A DNA stretch of 64,000 nucleotides from Anaeramoeba ignava. Taxonomy: Eukaryota > Metamonada > Anaeramoebidae. The position numbers and the translations under genes were made by a program. Shown here piece by piece: positions 30,877-42,417 of this stretch (positions are counted from its first letter, which is position 1; every line of letters starts with the position of its first letter). The notes beneath the pieces are model-generated. The model was not told where the DNA came from. It searched no databases and was given only the letters and a program-made list of their open reading frames with translations. Where the stretch lies: assembly GCA_028826165.1 (NCBI GenBank), contig JAPDFW010000060.1, positions 186,001-250,000 on the forward strand. The letters are read 5' to 3'.

Positions 30877-32335
30877 ATTGAATTGACATTGAATTGAATT
30901 AAATATTAAATTAAATATTGAATATTGAAATGAATATTGAATTAAATTGAATTGAATTGAATTGAATTAAATATTGAATTGAATTAAATTGAATTGAATT
31001 GAATTGAATTAAATATTGAATTGAATTAAATTGAATTGAATTGAATTGAATTAAATATTGAATTGAATTAAATTGAATTGAATTAAATTGAATTGAATTA
31101 AATTGAATTGAATTAAATATTGAATTGAATATTGAAATAAATATTAAATTGAATTGAATTGAATTAAATATTGAATTAAATATTAAATTGAATTGAATTG
31201 AATTAAATATTGAATTGAATTAAATATTGAAATTAAATATTGAATTAAATATTGAATTAAATTGAATATTGAATTAAATATTGAATTAAATTGAATATTG
31301 AATTAAATATTGAATTAAATTGAATATTGAATATTGAATTCAAATATTGGTAAATATTGAATTAAATATTGGAATTAAATATTGAAATAACTAAATATTG
31401 AATTAAAATGAATGGAATTGGTGAAATTAAAAATTTGAAATGGAATTGAAATTGAAATAATTGGAATGAATCGAAATTGAAATTGAAATGAATATTGAAA
31501 AGTGAAATGAAATTGAATATTGAATTGAATTGAAATGGTGAATAATTGGAATATTGAATATTGAATTAAATATTAAAATTGAATTAAATATTGAATTGAA
31601 ATTGAAGGGAATTAAATATTGAATTGAATTGAATTGGAATGAATTGAATTAAATATTAAATTGAATTAAATATTGAATTAAAATATTGAATTGAATTGAA
31701 TTGAATTAAAATTGAAGTAATATTGAATGGAGTAAATATTGGTAAATATGGAATGAATTAAAATTGAATTGAATTAAATATTGAATTAAATTAAAATTAA
31801 ATATTGAATTAAATATTGAATTGGAATATTGAATCGAGGAAAATATTGAATTAAATTGAATATTGAATTAAATATTGAAAAATATTAAATTGAATTGAAT
31901 TGAATTGAATTAAAATATTGAATTAAATATTGAATTAAATATTGAATCGAATTAAATTAAATATTGAATTAAATTAAATATTGAAATTAAATATTGAATT
32001 AAATATCAATTAAATAAATACGAATTAAATATTGAATTGAATTGAATTAAATATTGAAATGAATGAATATTGAATTGAATTGAAATTGAATTAAATATTG
32101 AAATAAATATTGAATTGAATTAAATTGAATTAAATTGAATTAAATTGAATTGAAATAAATATTGAATTAAATATTGAATTGAAATAAATATTGAATTAAA
32201 TATTGAATTAAATATTGAATTAAATATTGAATTAAATTATTGGAATTGAATATTGAATATTGAATTGAATTAAATATTGAATTGAATTAAATATTGAAAT
32301 AAATATTGAATTGAAATTGAATTTAAATTGAAAAA
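30877..32335. repeat. TTGAATTAAATATTGAA satellite, 1.4 kb
   Basis: Long array of GAATT, AAATATTGAA and TAAATTGAA units. From about 31330 onward scattered G-containing words (GGTGAAATT, GGAATGAATCG) disrupt it, looking like consensus errors. A second copy lies at 40302-41700. Confidence 0.88.
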
Positions 32336-32388
32336 TTTTTTTTTTGGATTTTTCATTTTTCTTTCTCATTTTTTTAAATAAATAAAAA

Positions 32389-32970
32389 ATGCAAAAATAT
32401 AATGTTTCTTTTGTTGGATATGATCTAGTTGGAAAAACAACATTATTATTAACTTATAAAGAAAAAAAACTTCCAGATGGAACTAATCCATTTTATGATA
32501 GTAATTTTACAAAAAAATATGAAATTGAAAATAAAGAATTTGAAATTGAATTTTGGGACACAAGAATACCTGATTATGATAAACTTACTCCTCTTATTTA
32601 TATTGGAAGAGATGTTATTGCTATTTGTTTTGCAGTTGATAATCCTTATTCTTTTGAAAAAGTTAAAGATTTTTGGATTCCTGATATTGAAAAACATTCT
32701 CCAAAATCAAAAAGAATTTTAATTGCAACTAAAATGGATTTAAGAAATAATGAAAAAAGAAAATATGAATTAAAAGAAGAAAATAAGGAATTAATTACAA
32801 AAGAAGAAGGAATTGAATTAGCAATGAAAATAAAAGCAATTAAATATTTTGAATGTTCTTCATTAAATCAAAAAGGAATTGAAACTATTTTCAATGAAAT
32901 ACCTTTAGTTTGTATTGGAAAATATGGAGAACAAAAACAAATTGAGAAAAAAGGATGTATTTTGAATTAA
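32389..32970 (+). CDS. Rho/Rac-type small GTPase, copy 17 (unit gene e)
   Basis: 193 aa, ending in KKGCILN. P-loop GYDLVGKT. Switch I is divergent (GTNPFYDSNF, no clear Thr35). G3 is WDTRIPDYDKLTPLIY, one residue short. The G4 loop is IATKMD rather than IGTKMD. The cassette also has ELAMKIKAIKYFE. It starts after a TTTCTCATTTTTTTAAATAAATAAAA block. Confidence 0.87.
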   Translation: MQKYNVSFVGYDLVGKTTLLLTYKEKKLPDGTNPFYDSNFTKKYEIENKEFEIEFWDTRIPDYDKLTPLIYIGRDVIAICFAVDNPYSFEKVKDFWIPDIEKHSPKSKRILIATKMDLRNNEKRKYELKEENKELITKEEGIELAMKIKAIKYFECSSLNQKGIETIFNEIPLVCIGKYGEQKQIEKKGCILN

Positions 32971-33065
32971 AATTTTTTGCATTTTTGAATTTGGATTTTA
33001 TTTATAAAAATTATTTTTTTTTTGGATTTTTCATTTTTTTCATTTTTCTTCAATAAAAAATTGGA

Positions 33066-33734
33066 ATGAGAAAGTGGAAAATTCTTTTTATTGGAGATTA
33101 TTATGTTGGAAAAACATCATTATTAATGACTTATTATGAGAAGAAACTTCCAGAAGAATATCTTCCAACTGTTTTTGAAAGTTTTTCAAATATTTTTCAA
33201 ATCAAAAATGAAGAAATTGAACGAATTGAAGAAAATGAACAAAATCAAATTGAAAATCAACAAAATCAACAAAATCAACAAAATCAAATTGAAATTGAAA
33301 ATAAATTTCAAATTGAATTTTGGGATTCAGCAATACATGAAGATAATTATAGATTCCTCCAAATTTTTTGTCAAGAAGCAGATATTATTGTTTTTTGTTT
33401 TTCAATTATTGATTATTATTCTTTTGAAAATATTCAATCTTTTTGGATTCCTAATACTGAAAAATATTTAAAAAATAAAAAAAGAATTTTAATTGGAACT
33501 AAAATGGATTTAAGAAATAATGAAGAAAGAATAAATCAATTAAAAGAAAAAAATCAAAAATTAATTACAAAAGAAGAAGGAATGGATTTAGCAAAGAAAA
33601 TAAAAGCAATTAAATATTTTGAATGTTCTTCATTAAATCAAAAAGGAATTGAAACTATTTTTAATGAAATTGCTTTAATTTGTATTGGAAAATATGATAA
33701 AAAAGAAAAGAAAAAAGGATGTATTTTGAATTAA
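33066..33734 (+). CDS. Rho/Rac-type GTPase with NQQ/IE insert, copy 18 (unit gene f)
   Basis: 222 aa, ending in KKKGCILN. P-loop GDYYVGKT, switch I LPTVFESF. About 30 residues of QNQIENQQNQQ type are inserted between switch I and WDSAIHEDNYRF (60-61 Ile-His). The cassette reads RILIGTKMD and GMDLAKK, where its second copy at 42418 reads IVLIGTKID and GIELAKK; the two copies therefore differ by real substitutions, not only indels. Confidence 0.88.
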   Translation: MRKWKILFIGDYYVGKTSLLMTYYEKKLPEEYLPTVFESFSNIFQIKNEEIERIEENEQNQIENQQNQQNQQNQIEIENKFQIEFWDSAIHEDNYRFLQIFCQEADIIVFCFSIIDYYSFENIQSFWIPNTEKYLKNKKRILIGTKMDLRNNEERINQLKEKNQKLITKEEGMDLAKKIKAIKYFECSSLNQKGIETIFNEIALICIGKYDKKEKKKGCILN

Positions 33735-33813
33735 ATTTTATTTTTTTTAAATTTTCATTTTTTTTGATTTTCATTTTTTTCTTTCTCATTTTTTAAATTA
33801 ATAAAAATTTGGA

Positions 33814-34377
33814 ATGGAAAAATTTAAAGCTATTTTTGTTGGATCAAGAGTAGTTGGAAAAACATCATTATTATTAACTTATTATGAGAAGAAACTTCCA
33901 GAAAAATATATTCCAACTATTTTTGATATTTTTCAAAAAACTTTTAAAATTGAAAAAAATAAAGAAATTGAAATTTCTTTTTGGGATTCAGAAAGACCTG
34001 AAGATCGTGATAGATTGTTTCCTTTAATTTATCCTGAAACAGATTTAATTGCTATTTGTTTTTCAATTATTGATTCTAATTCTTTTGAAAGAATTGAAAA
34101 TTTTTGGATTCCTGAAATTGAACAATATTCTCCAAATTCAAAAAGAATTTTAATTGGAACTAAAATTGATTTAAGAAATGAATTAAAAGAAGATAATCAA
34201 AAATTAATTACAAAAGAAGAAGGAATGGAATTTGCAAAAAAAATAAAAGCAATTAAATATTTTGAATGTTCTTCATTTACACAAAAAGGAATTGAAACTA
34301 TTTTTAATGAAATACCTTTAGTTTGTATTGGGAAATATGATAAAGAAGAAAATAAAAAAGGATGTATTTTGAATTAA
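33814..34377 (+). CDS. Rho/Rac-type small GTPase, copy 19 (unit gene g)
   Basis: 187 aa, ending in ENKKGCILN. P-loop GSRVVGKT, switch I IPTIFDIF, G3 WDSERPEDRDRLFPLIY. It has the short linker RNELKEDNQK. It is the last clean gene of the first unit; indels start in the next gene. Confidence 0.87.
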   Translation: MEKFKAIFVGSRVVGKTSLLLTYYEKKLPEKYIPTIFDIFQKTFKIEKNKEIEISFWDSERPEDRDRLFPLIYPETDLIAICFSIIDSNSFERIENFWIPEIEQYSPNSKRILIGTKIDLRNELKEDNQKLITKEEGMEFAKKIKAIKYFECSSFTQKGIETIFNEIPLVCIGKYDKEENKKGCILN

Positions 34378-34472
34378 GATTAAAATTTATCTTTTTTGAA
34401 TTTCATTTTTTTTGATTTTCATTTTTTTTTGGATTTTCATTTTTTTCTTCTTAAAAAATTATAAATAAAAAA

Positions 34473-35062
34473 ATGGAAAAATATAAAGTTATTTTTATTG
34501 GAGATGGAGCAATAGGAAAAACATCATTATTATTAACTTATGATCTCAAATATTTACCAGAAGAATATATTCCAACTATTTATGATAATTTTTCAAAAAA
34601 TTTTAAAATTGAAGAAAATAAAGAAATTGAAATTGCATTTTGGGATACAGCAAGACGTGATTATGATGATAGATTGTTTCCTTTATATTATCCCTGGAAA
34701 CAGATTCTAATTGTTATTTGTTTTGCAATTGATGATTATTATTCTTTTGAAAATATTGAAAATTTTTGGATTCTTTGAAATTGGAAAATATATTCCAAAA
34801 TATTCAAAAAGAATTTTGGTTGAACTAAAATGGATTTAAGAAATAATGAAGAAAGAATAAATGAATTAAAAGAAAAATCAAAATTAATTACAAAAAGAAG
34901 AAGGAATGGATTTAGCAAAGAAAATAAAAAGCAATTAAATATTTTGAATGTTCTTCATTAAATCAAAAAGGAATTGAAACTATTTTTAATGAAATTATGC
35001 TTGACTCTTGTATTGGAAAATATGATAAAGAAGAAAGGAAAAAAGGATGTATTTTGAATTGA
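34473..35062 (+). pseudogene. Rho/Rac-type GTPase, frame-broken as written (unit gene h)
   Basis: Open from ATG 34473 (P-loop GDGAIGKT, switch I IPTIYDNF, WDTARRDYDDR) to 34778, then several single-base indels break the frame through to the GGATGTATTTTGAATTGA end. The counterpart at 43819 is open much further. The indels lie mostly in or beside A, T or G runs, as in raw long-read sequence. Confidence 0.7.
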
Positions 35063-35117
35063 ATTTTCCATTTGGATTTTCATTTTTTTTCTTTTTAAAA
35101 AATTATAAATAAAAAAA

Positions 35118-35697
35118 ATGGAAAAATTTAAAACTATTTTTATTGGAGATGGAGGAATAGGAAAAACAACATTATTATTTACTTATGATGAGAAGAAACT
35201 TCTAGGAGAATATATTCCAACTGTTTTTGATACTTTTTCAAAAAGTTCAAATTGGAAAGAAATCAAGAAATTGAAATTTCTTTTTGGGATATGGCAAGAT
35301 TTGATTATGATGATATGATTGCTTCCTTTATATTTTCCTCAAACAGATGTTATTGTTTTTGTTTTTGCAATTGATAGATATGCTTCTTTTGAAAATATTG
35401 AATCTGTTTGGATTCCTGAATTGGAAAATATATTCAAAAATATTCAAAAATTTTTTTGGAACTAAAATGGATTTAAGAAATAATCAAAAAGAATAAATGA
35501 ATTAAAAAGAAAAGAAATGAAAAATTTGTTAAAAAGAAGAAGGAATTGAATTGGCAAATAAAATAAATGCAATTAAATATTTAGAATGTTCTTCATTTAC
35601 TCAAAAAGGAATTGAAACTATTTTTAATGAAATTGTTTTTAATTTGTATTGGAAAATATGATAAAGAAGAAAGGAAAAAGGATGTATTTTAAATTGA
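35118..35697 (+). pseudogene. Rho/Rac-type GTPase, frame-broken as written (unit gene i)
   Basis: Counterpart of the intact gene at 44463. P-loop GDGGIGKT and the switch I codons are readable. The frame is lost at about 35250 (a missing A and a changed FQIEEN region) and again many times. The CILN codons are still recognisable at the end. Confidence 0.7.
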
Positions 35698-35740
35698 AAT
35701 TTTTGAATTTTTCGGTTTTCATTTTTCATTTAAAATAAAA

Positions 35741-36332
35741 ATGAAAAATTTAAAACTATTTTTGTTGAAGAAAATGAAGTTGGAAAAACAACATTATTAA
35801 TTTACTTATATGATCTCAAATAATTTACCAGAAAAATATCTTCCAACTGCTTTATGATGATTTTTCAAAAATTTATAAAATTGAAGAAAATAAAGAAAAG
35901 AAATTGAATTTTGGGATAAAGAATGAAAATAATGATAATTTCACGCGTTTTTATTTATGATCAAACAGATGTTATTGCTATTTGTTTTTGCAATCGATAA
36001 TCGTTCTTCTTTTTCAAAATATTGAATCTTTTTGGATTCTTGAAATTGAACACTATTCTCCAAATTCAAAAATAATTTTAATTGGAACTAAAATTGATTT
36101 AAGAAATAATGAAAAAGAATAAATCAATTAAAAGAAGAAAATCAAAAATTAATTACAAAAGAAGAAGGAATGGATTTAGCAAAAATAAAAGCAATTAAAT
36201 ATTTTGAATGTTCTTCATTAAAATCAAAAAGGAATAGAAACTATTTTTAATGAAATTATGTTAATTTGTATTGGAAAATATGATGAATTAATCAAGAAAA
36301 ATGTAAAAAAGAAAAAGGATATTTTAAATTGA
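35741..36332 (+). pseudogene. Rho/Rac-type GTPase, frame-broken as written (unit gene j)
   Basis: Counterpart of the intact gene at 45101 (P-loop GENEVGKT there). The first indel is only about 30 bp after the ATG (GTTGAAG for GTTGGAG), and more than ten follow. The Gly codon of GCIL is partly lost at the end. Confidence 0.65.
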
Positions 36333-36380
36333 ATTTTCCATTTTTCATTTTTCATTTTTCTTCTTAAAATTATTATAAAA

Positions 36381-36950
36381 ATGGAAAAACTTAAAATTGC
36401 TTTTTATTGGAGATGGAGGAAAGGAAAAACATCATGATTTATGATCTTAATGAGGATTTACCAGAAAAGAATATATTCCAAGTGTTTATGAAATTTTTCA
36501 AAAAGTTCAAAATTGGAAAATGGAAGAAAATAAAAATTAGATTTTTGGGGGATACAGAAAGAATTTGATGAAGTTTCCTTTAATTTATCCTCAAACAGAT
36601 TTAATTGTTATTTGTTTTGTAATGATTATTATTATTCTTTTGAAAAATTGAAAATTTTTGGATTCCTGGAAATTGAAGAATATTCTCCAAATACAAAAAA
36701 TTTTAATTGGAACTAAAATTGATTTAAATAATGAAGAAAGAATAAAATCAAAAAAAAAATGAAAAATTAATTACAAAAAAGAAGAAGAAGAACGGAATTA
36801 CAAAAAGAAAATAAATGCAAATAAATATTTTAATGTTCTTCATTTAAATCAAAAAGAAATTGAAACTATTTTTAATGAAATTGCTAATTTGTATTGGAAA
36901 ATATAATGCTAAAAGAACATGAAAAGGAAAAAGTGGATGTATCAAATTAA
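36381..36950 (+). pseudogene. Rho/Rac-type GTPase, heavily disrupted (unit gene k)
   Basis: Counterpart of 45752, the most damaged so far, with indels about every 15-30 bp. Its last bases (AATTAA stop and following spacer) resemble the end of the gene at 26882 rather than that at 45752, so the junction of the two 9.4-kb units may lie inside the shared 3' cassette of this gene. Confidence 0.6.
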
Positions 36951-37057
36951 ACATAAACAACATTGGAATCTGAATATTGAATATTGAATTGATTTGGTCT
37001 TTGAATTTTTCGAATTTAAATGCTTTTATTTTTCTCTTTTTAAATTAATAAAAATAA

Positions 37058-37837
37058 ATGAAAATATAAAGTTCTTTTTGTTGAGATGGAATAGTTAAAA
37101 ACATCATTGTCATTAAGACTTATAATAATAAAAATTTGATATATATATATTCCAACTGTTTTTATTTAGTTTTCCAAAAATTTTCAAATCAAAAATTCAA
37201 CAAAATCAAACAAACTGAAATTGAAATTAGAAAAGAAATTAGAAATTGAAGAAAATAGCGAAAAATCAACAAAATCAACAAAATCACAAATTTGAAATGC
37301 CTCCTGAAAGAAATTGAAATTGAAAAATCAACAAAAATCAACAAAATCTAACTGAAAATCAAATTGAAAATCAAATTGAAAATCAAAATTGAAAATCAAA
37401 TTGAAAAATCAAATTGAAAAATCAAATTGAAAATAAATACTGGGATACAGCGATAAGCAAGCATGAAGATGATATTATCAGATTATATTATCCTGGTACT
37501 CATGTTTTTGCTATTTGTTTTGCAATTGATGATGATTATTCTTTTGAAAGGATAAAAGATTTGGATTCCTGAAATTATATTGTCTGCTCCAAAAATCAAA
37601 AAGGATTTTTAATTGGAACTAAAATTGATTGAGCAGTCATGAAGAAAGAATAAATGAATTAAAAAGAAATCAAAAATTACTCAAAAAGAAGAAAGGAATG
37701 GAATTAGCAAAAGAAAAATAAATGCAATTAAATATTTAGAATGTTCTTCATTTACTCAAAAAGGAATTGAAACTATTTTTAATGAAATTGCTTTTAATTT
37801 GTATTGGAAAATATAATATAGGATATGTATAAATTGA
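37058..37837 (+). pseudogene. Second copy of GTPase gene a, disrupted
   Basis: Matches the gene at 27586, including its EIEIEE and NQQ insert, but with many indels (GTTGAGATGG for GTTGGAGATGG, AGTTAAAAACA for AGTTGGAAAAACA). No frame survives. The gene end GGATGTATT is corrupted to GGATATGTAT. Confidence 0.65.
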
Positions 37838-38345
37838 ATTGAATATTGATGTAAAGTATTTGAATTGAATATTGAATTGAGTGAATATGAATTGATGAAT
37901 TGAATTAAAATATTGAAATAGAAATAGATGTGAATATTGAATTGAATTATTAAATTTACGATTATTGATTTGAATTGGAATTATTGGAATTGAATTGATT
38001 GTGACATTAAGTGATTGTATTGGGTGATTGGGTGAACTATATTGAATTGGGTGCTGTGGGTACACATTGAAAATAAATATTGAATATTGAAATCGATTAT
38101 TAAATTGATTATTGGGTACAATATTGAATATTGAAATTGATTGTGATTTGACTGGAATTGACTATTGAATATCGAATATTGGAGGCCAAGGAATATTGAA
38201 ATCGATTTGGAGTGAATTGAATATTGAATTGTTGAGTGACTGTGATTGTGATTTGGAGTCATTAAGTATTATCTAAGTGAATAACCAATTGATTATTGCG
38301 TACGACTATTTGAATATTGCATATTAAACAAGGTAAATTGATTTA
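37838..38345. repeat. ATTGAATATTGAAT satellite, error-rich copy
   Basis: Corresponds to the spacer at 28432-28935, with many non-repeat words (GGGTGCTGTGGGTACAC, GGAGGCCAAGG) not seen in the first copy. The minus-strand frames here have no features of a protein. Confidence 0.8.
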
Positions 38346-38407
38346 AGTGATTTGCTCTCATTTTTCATTTTTATTTTTACCATTAATAAATATATAAAAT
38401 TTCTTTA

Positions 38408-39033
38408 GTGGAAAAATATAAAGCCCTGCATGGAAGTTAGAACAAGTGGGAAAAACATCATATATGTAGAATGATCTGGAGTAATAATAAAAACTAGCAG
38501 AAGGACATATCTCCCAACTGTTTATGATTCGTCCTATCCAAATATTTTCAAAATTACAAAAAGAAAATCAAAACAAAAATGGGGTAATTTCATTTTTGGA
38601 TACAGCAAAGAAGATGTTTATTAGTATATTATACATTATTAAATTTTTGTATATTTTCCCAACAAGAGATTTGAGAGAATATAATGCTATTTGCTTGCAC
38701 TGATTTTATTATCTTTTGAAAGTATTGAAAAATAATTTGATTCTGATAATAGAAGAATATTACTAAATTCAAAAAGAATTTAATTCTGGAACTAAAATTG
38801 ATTTATCAAATCAAGAGATATATACTAAATGAATTAAAAAGAAGAAAATAAGAAATTAATTACAAAAAGAAGGAAGGAATTGAATTGGCAAACAAAATAA
38901 AATGCACTAAATATTTTAATGTTTTCATTTAATCAAAAAGGAATTGAAACTATTTTTAAATGAAATTGTTTTAATTTGTTTTGGAAAAGTATGATAAAGA
39001 AGAAGAAAATAAAAAGGATGTATTTTGAATTAA
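38408..39033 (+). pseudogene. Second copy of GTPase gene b, disrupted
   Basis: Matches the gene at 28991. The ATG reads GTG, the P-loop region is garbled (GCATGGAAGTTAGAACAAGTGGG) and insertions such as GAGAATATAATG interrupt the frame. The end GGATGTATTTTGAATTAA is intact. Confidence 0.65.
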
Positions 39034-39075
39034 GATTAAATTTTTCATTTTTCAATAAATTAATAAATAAAAATA

Positions 39076-39658
39076 ATGGGAAAAATATAAAGTTGTTTTG
39101 TTGGAGATGGAGAATAGGGAAAAACATCATTATTATTTATCATGATAAAACTTTCCAGAAATGGTATATATTCCAACTGGCTTATGATAATTTTGAATCA
39201 AAGTTTCAAATTGAAAATAAAAGAAATTGAAATTTGAATTTTGGGATGTGATTATTATAACTGAGCATAACTTTAAATTACTTTCTTTATATTATATTAT
39301 TCCAATACAAATATTTTTGTTCTTTTGTTTCGCAATTGATTCTTATTATACTTTTGAAAGTATTGAAAAGTATTGGATTCTTGATATTAAAAACATTCAA
39401 AATCAAAAATAGTTTTGATTGAACTAAAATTGGATTTAAGAAATAATGAAGAGAGAATAAATCAATTAAAAAGAAGAAAATAAAATTAATTACAAAAGAA
39501 GAAGTTGAGTTGAGCAACAAAAATAAAAGCAATAAAATATTTTGAATGTTCTTCATTAAATCAAAAGGAATTGAAACTATTTTTAATGAAATTGTTTTAA
39601 TTTGTTTTAAAAATATGGAAAGAAGAAGAAAAAATAAAAAGGATGTATTTTGAATTAA
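39076..39658 (+). pseudogene. Second copy of GTPase gene c, disrupted
   Basis: Matches the gene at 29636, with short indels in homopolymers (GTTGTTTTG for GTTGTTTTTG) and a small TTATTA duplication near 39250. Several frames of 60-85 codons remain. The end is intact. Confidence 0.68.
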
Positions 39659-39726
39659 GATTAAAATTATTTTTGATTTTTGATTTTCATTTTTCTTTTT
39701 CATTTTTAAATTAATAAAATTTGGAA

Positions 39727-40301
39727 ATGAAAAAATTTAAAGCTATTTTTGTTGGATCAAGAGGAATTGGAAAAACATCATTATTATTAACTTATTATGA
39801 GAAGAAACTTCCAGGAGAATATATTCCAACTGTTTTTGATATTTTTCAAAAACTTTTAAATTGAAAAATAAAAGAAATTGAAATTTTTGGGATTCAGAAA
39901 GACCTGAAGATCATGATAGATTGTTTCCTTTAATTTATCCTGAAACAGATTTAACTATATTTGTTTTTCAATTATTGATTCTAATTCTTTTGAAAGAATT
40001 GAAAATTATTGGATTCCTGAAATTGAACATCATTCTCCAAATTCAAAAAGAATTTTAATTGGAACTAAAATGGATTTAAGAAATAATGAAGAAAAAAGAA
40101 TAAATCAATTAAAAGAAAGAAATCAAAAATTAATTACAAAAGAAGAAGGAATTGAATTTGCAAAGAAAATAAAAAGCAATTAAATATTTAGAATGTTCTT
40201 CATTTACTAAAAAGGAATTGAAACTATTTTTAATGAAATTGTTTTAATTTGTATTGAAAATATGATAAAGAAGAAAAGAAAAAGGATGTATTTTGAATTG
40301 A
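39727..40301 (+). pseudogene. Second copy of GTPase gene d, disrupted
   Basis: Matches the gene at 30295 for about 130 bp without change (P-loop GSRGIGKT, switch I), then loses single bases in A runs near 39850-39880 and later. The CILN end is recognisable. Confidence 0.68.
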
Positions 40302-41700
40302 ATTGAATTTGACATTGAATTAAATATTTAAATTGAATATTTGAAATGAATATTGAATTAAATGATCGAAAATTGAATTAAAATTGGAATTGAATTGAAT
40401 TGAATTAAATATTAAATTGAATTGAATTGAATTGAATTGAATTGAATTGAATATTGAAATTGAATTAAATTGAATATTGAAATTGAAATTGAAATTGAAT
40501 TGAAATTGAATTGGAAATTGAAGTAAATATTAAATATTGAAATTGAAAATAAATAAATGAATATTGAATTAAATTGAATTGGAATTGAATATTGAATTGA
40601 ATTAAATATTGGAATTGGGAAATTGAATTAAATAAATATTGAAATAAATTGAATTGAAATTGAATTAAATTAAATATTGAATATTGAATTGAAAATAATT
40701 AATTAAATATTGAATTAAATATTGTTAAATGAATTGAATTAAATCGAATTGAATTGGAATTGGAATTGAATTAAATATTGAAATAAATATTAAATTGAAT
40801 TAAATACGGAATATTTGGAATTAAATTGAATTGAATTGAAATAAATATTGAATTGAAATATTTGAAATTGAAATAAATATTAAATTCGAATTTGAATTGA
40901 ATTGAAATCAGGAATTGAATTAAAATTGAATTGAATTGAAATTGAATAAATAAATATTAAAAATATTGAATTAAATATTGAATTGAATATTCAAATTGAA
41001 TTGAATTGGAATTAAATTGGGGAATTAAAATTAAAATTGGAATCAAATCGAATTAAATATTAAAATTGAATTAAATCAAATTTGTGGAATTAAAATTAAA
41101 ATCAAATTGGGAATTGAATAAATATGAATTGAAAATTGAATTTAAATATTGAAAATTAAATATGTTCGAAATATTGAATTAAAACATTGAATTGAAATCG
41201 AATTGAATATTTGAATATCGGAAATTAAATATTTGAATTAAATTGAAATTGAATTGAATTAAATTAAATATTGAATCAAATATTGAATTAAATATTAAAT
41301 TGAATTTAAAATTGAATTGAATATTGAATTGAAATTGAATTAAAATATTGAATTGAATTAAATATTGAATTAAATATTGAATTAAATATTGAATTGAAAT
41401 TGAATTGAATTGAACATTGACGAAAAAAAGGAAATTGAAAATATTGAACTGAAATTGGTCATTGAATCAAAAAAATTGAATTAAATTGAATTGAATTGAA
41501 ATTAAAATTAAATATTGAATTAAATATTGAATTAAAATATTAAATTGAATTTAAATTGAATTGAATATTGAATTAAATATTGAATTGGAATTAAATATTG
41601 AATTAAATATTGAATTGAATTGAATTAAATATTGAATTAAAATTAAATTAAATTAAAATTGAAATTGAATTTGAATTTAAATTGAATTTAAATTGAAAAA
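40302..41700. repeat. TTGAATTAAATATTGAA satellite, second copy
   Basis: Corresponds to 30877-32335, somewhat shorter, with many G-rich slips (GGAATTGGGG). No gene is seen. Confidence 0.85.
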
Positions 41701-41743
41701 TTTTTGATTTTTTTTTATTTTTCTCATTTTTAAATAAATAAAA

Positions 41744-42322
41744 ATGCAAAAATATAATGTTTCTTTTTGTTGGATATGATCTAGTTGGAAAAACAACATT
41801 ATTATTAACTTATAAAGAAAAACTTCCAGACGGAACTAATCCATTTTATGATATTAATTTTACAAAAATATGAAATTGAAAATAAAGAATTTGAAATTGA
41901 ATTTTGGGGACAAGAATACCTGATTATGATAAACTTACTCCCTCTTATTTATATTGGAAGAGATGTTATTGCTATTTGTTTTGCAGTTGATAATCCTTAT
42001 TCTTTTTGAAAAAGTTAAAGATTTTTGGATTCTGATATTGAAAAACATTCTCCAAAATCAAAAAGAATTTTAATTGCAACTAAAATGGATTTAAGAAATA
42101 ATGAAAAAGAAAATATGAATTAAAAAGAAGAAATAAGGGAATTAATTACAAAAAAGAAGAAGGAATTGAATTGGCAATGAAAATAAAAGCAATTAAATAT
42201 TTTGAATGTTCTTCATTAAATCAAAAGGAATTGAAACTATTTTCAATGAAATACCTTTAGTTTGTATTGGAAAATATGGAGAACAAAAACAAATTGAGAA
42301 AAAAGGATGTATTTTGAATTAA
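41744..42322 (+). pseudogene. Second copy of GTPase gene e, disrupted
   Basis: Matches the gene at 32389 with about ten single-base indels (TTTCTTTTTGTTGG for TTTCTTTTGTTGG, TGGGGACAAG for TGGGACACAAG). From about 42230 on, sequence agreement with the first unit becomes nearly perfect. Confidence 0.7.
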
Positions 42323-42417
42323 AATTTTTTGCATTTTTGAATTTGGATTTTATTTATAAAAATTATTTTTTTTTTGGATTTTTCATTTTTTTCATTTTTC
42401 TTCAATAAAAAATTGGA

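Noticed and set aside
37748-38262. Minus-strand Ser/Ile/Gln-rich frames of about 100 codons
   Set aside because: They arise from an error-rich copy of a satellite; the cleaner copy at 28432-28935 has no such frames.
34780-42400. Nine GTPase copies as a true graveyard of pseudogenes
   Set aside because: Damage is mostly homopolymer indels, starts and stops sharply within one duplicated unit, and affects spacers equally; sequence error is at least as likely, so I flag rather than claim it.
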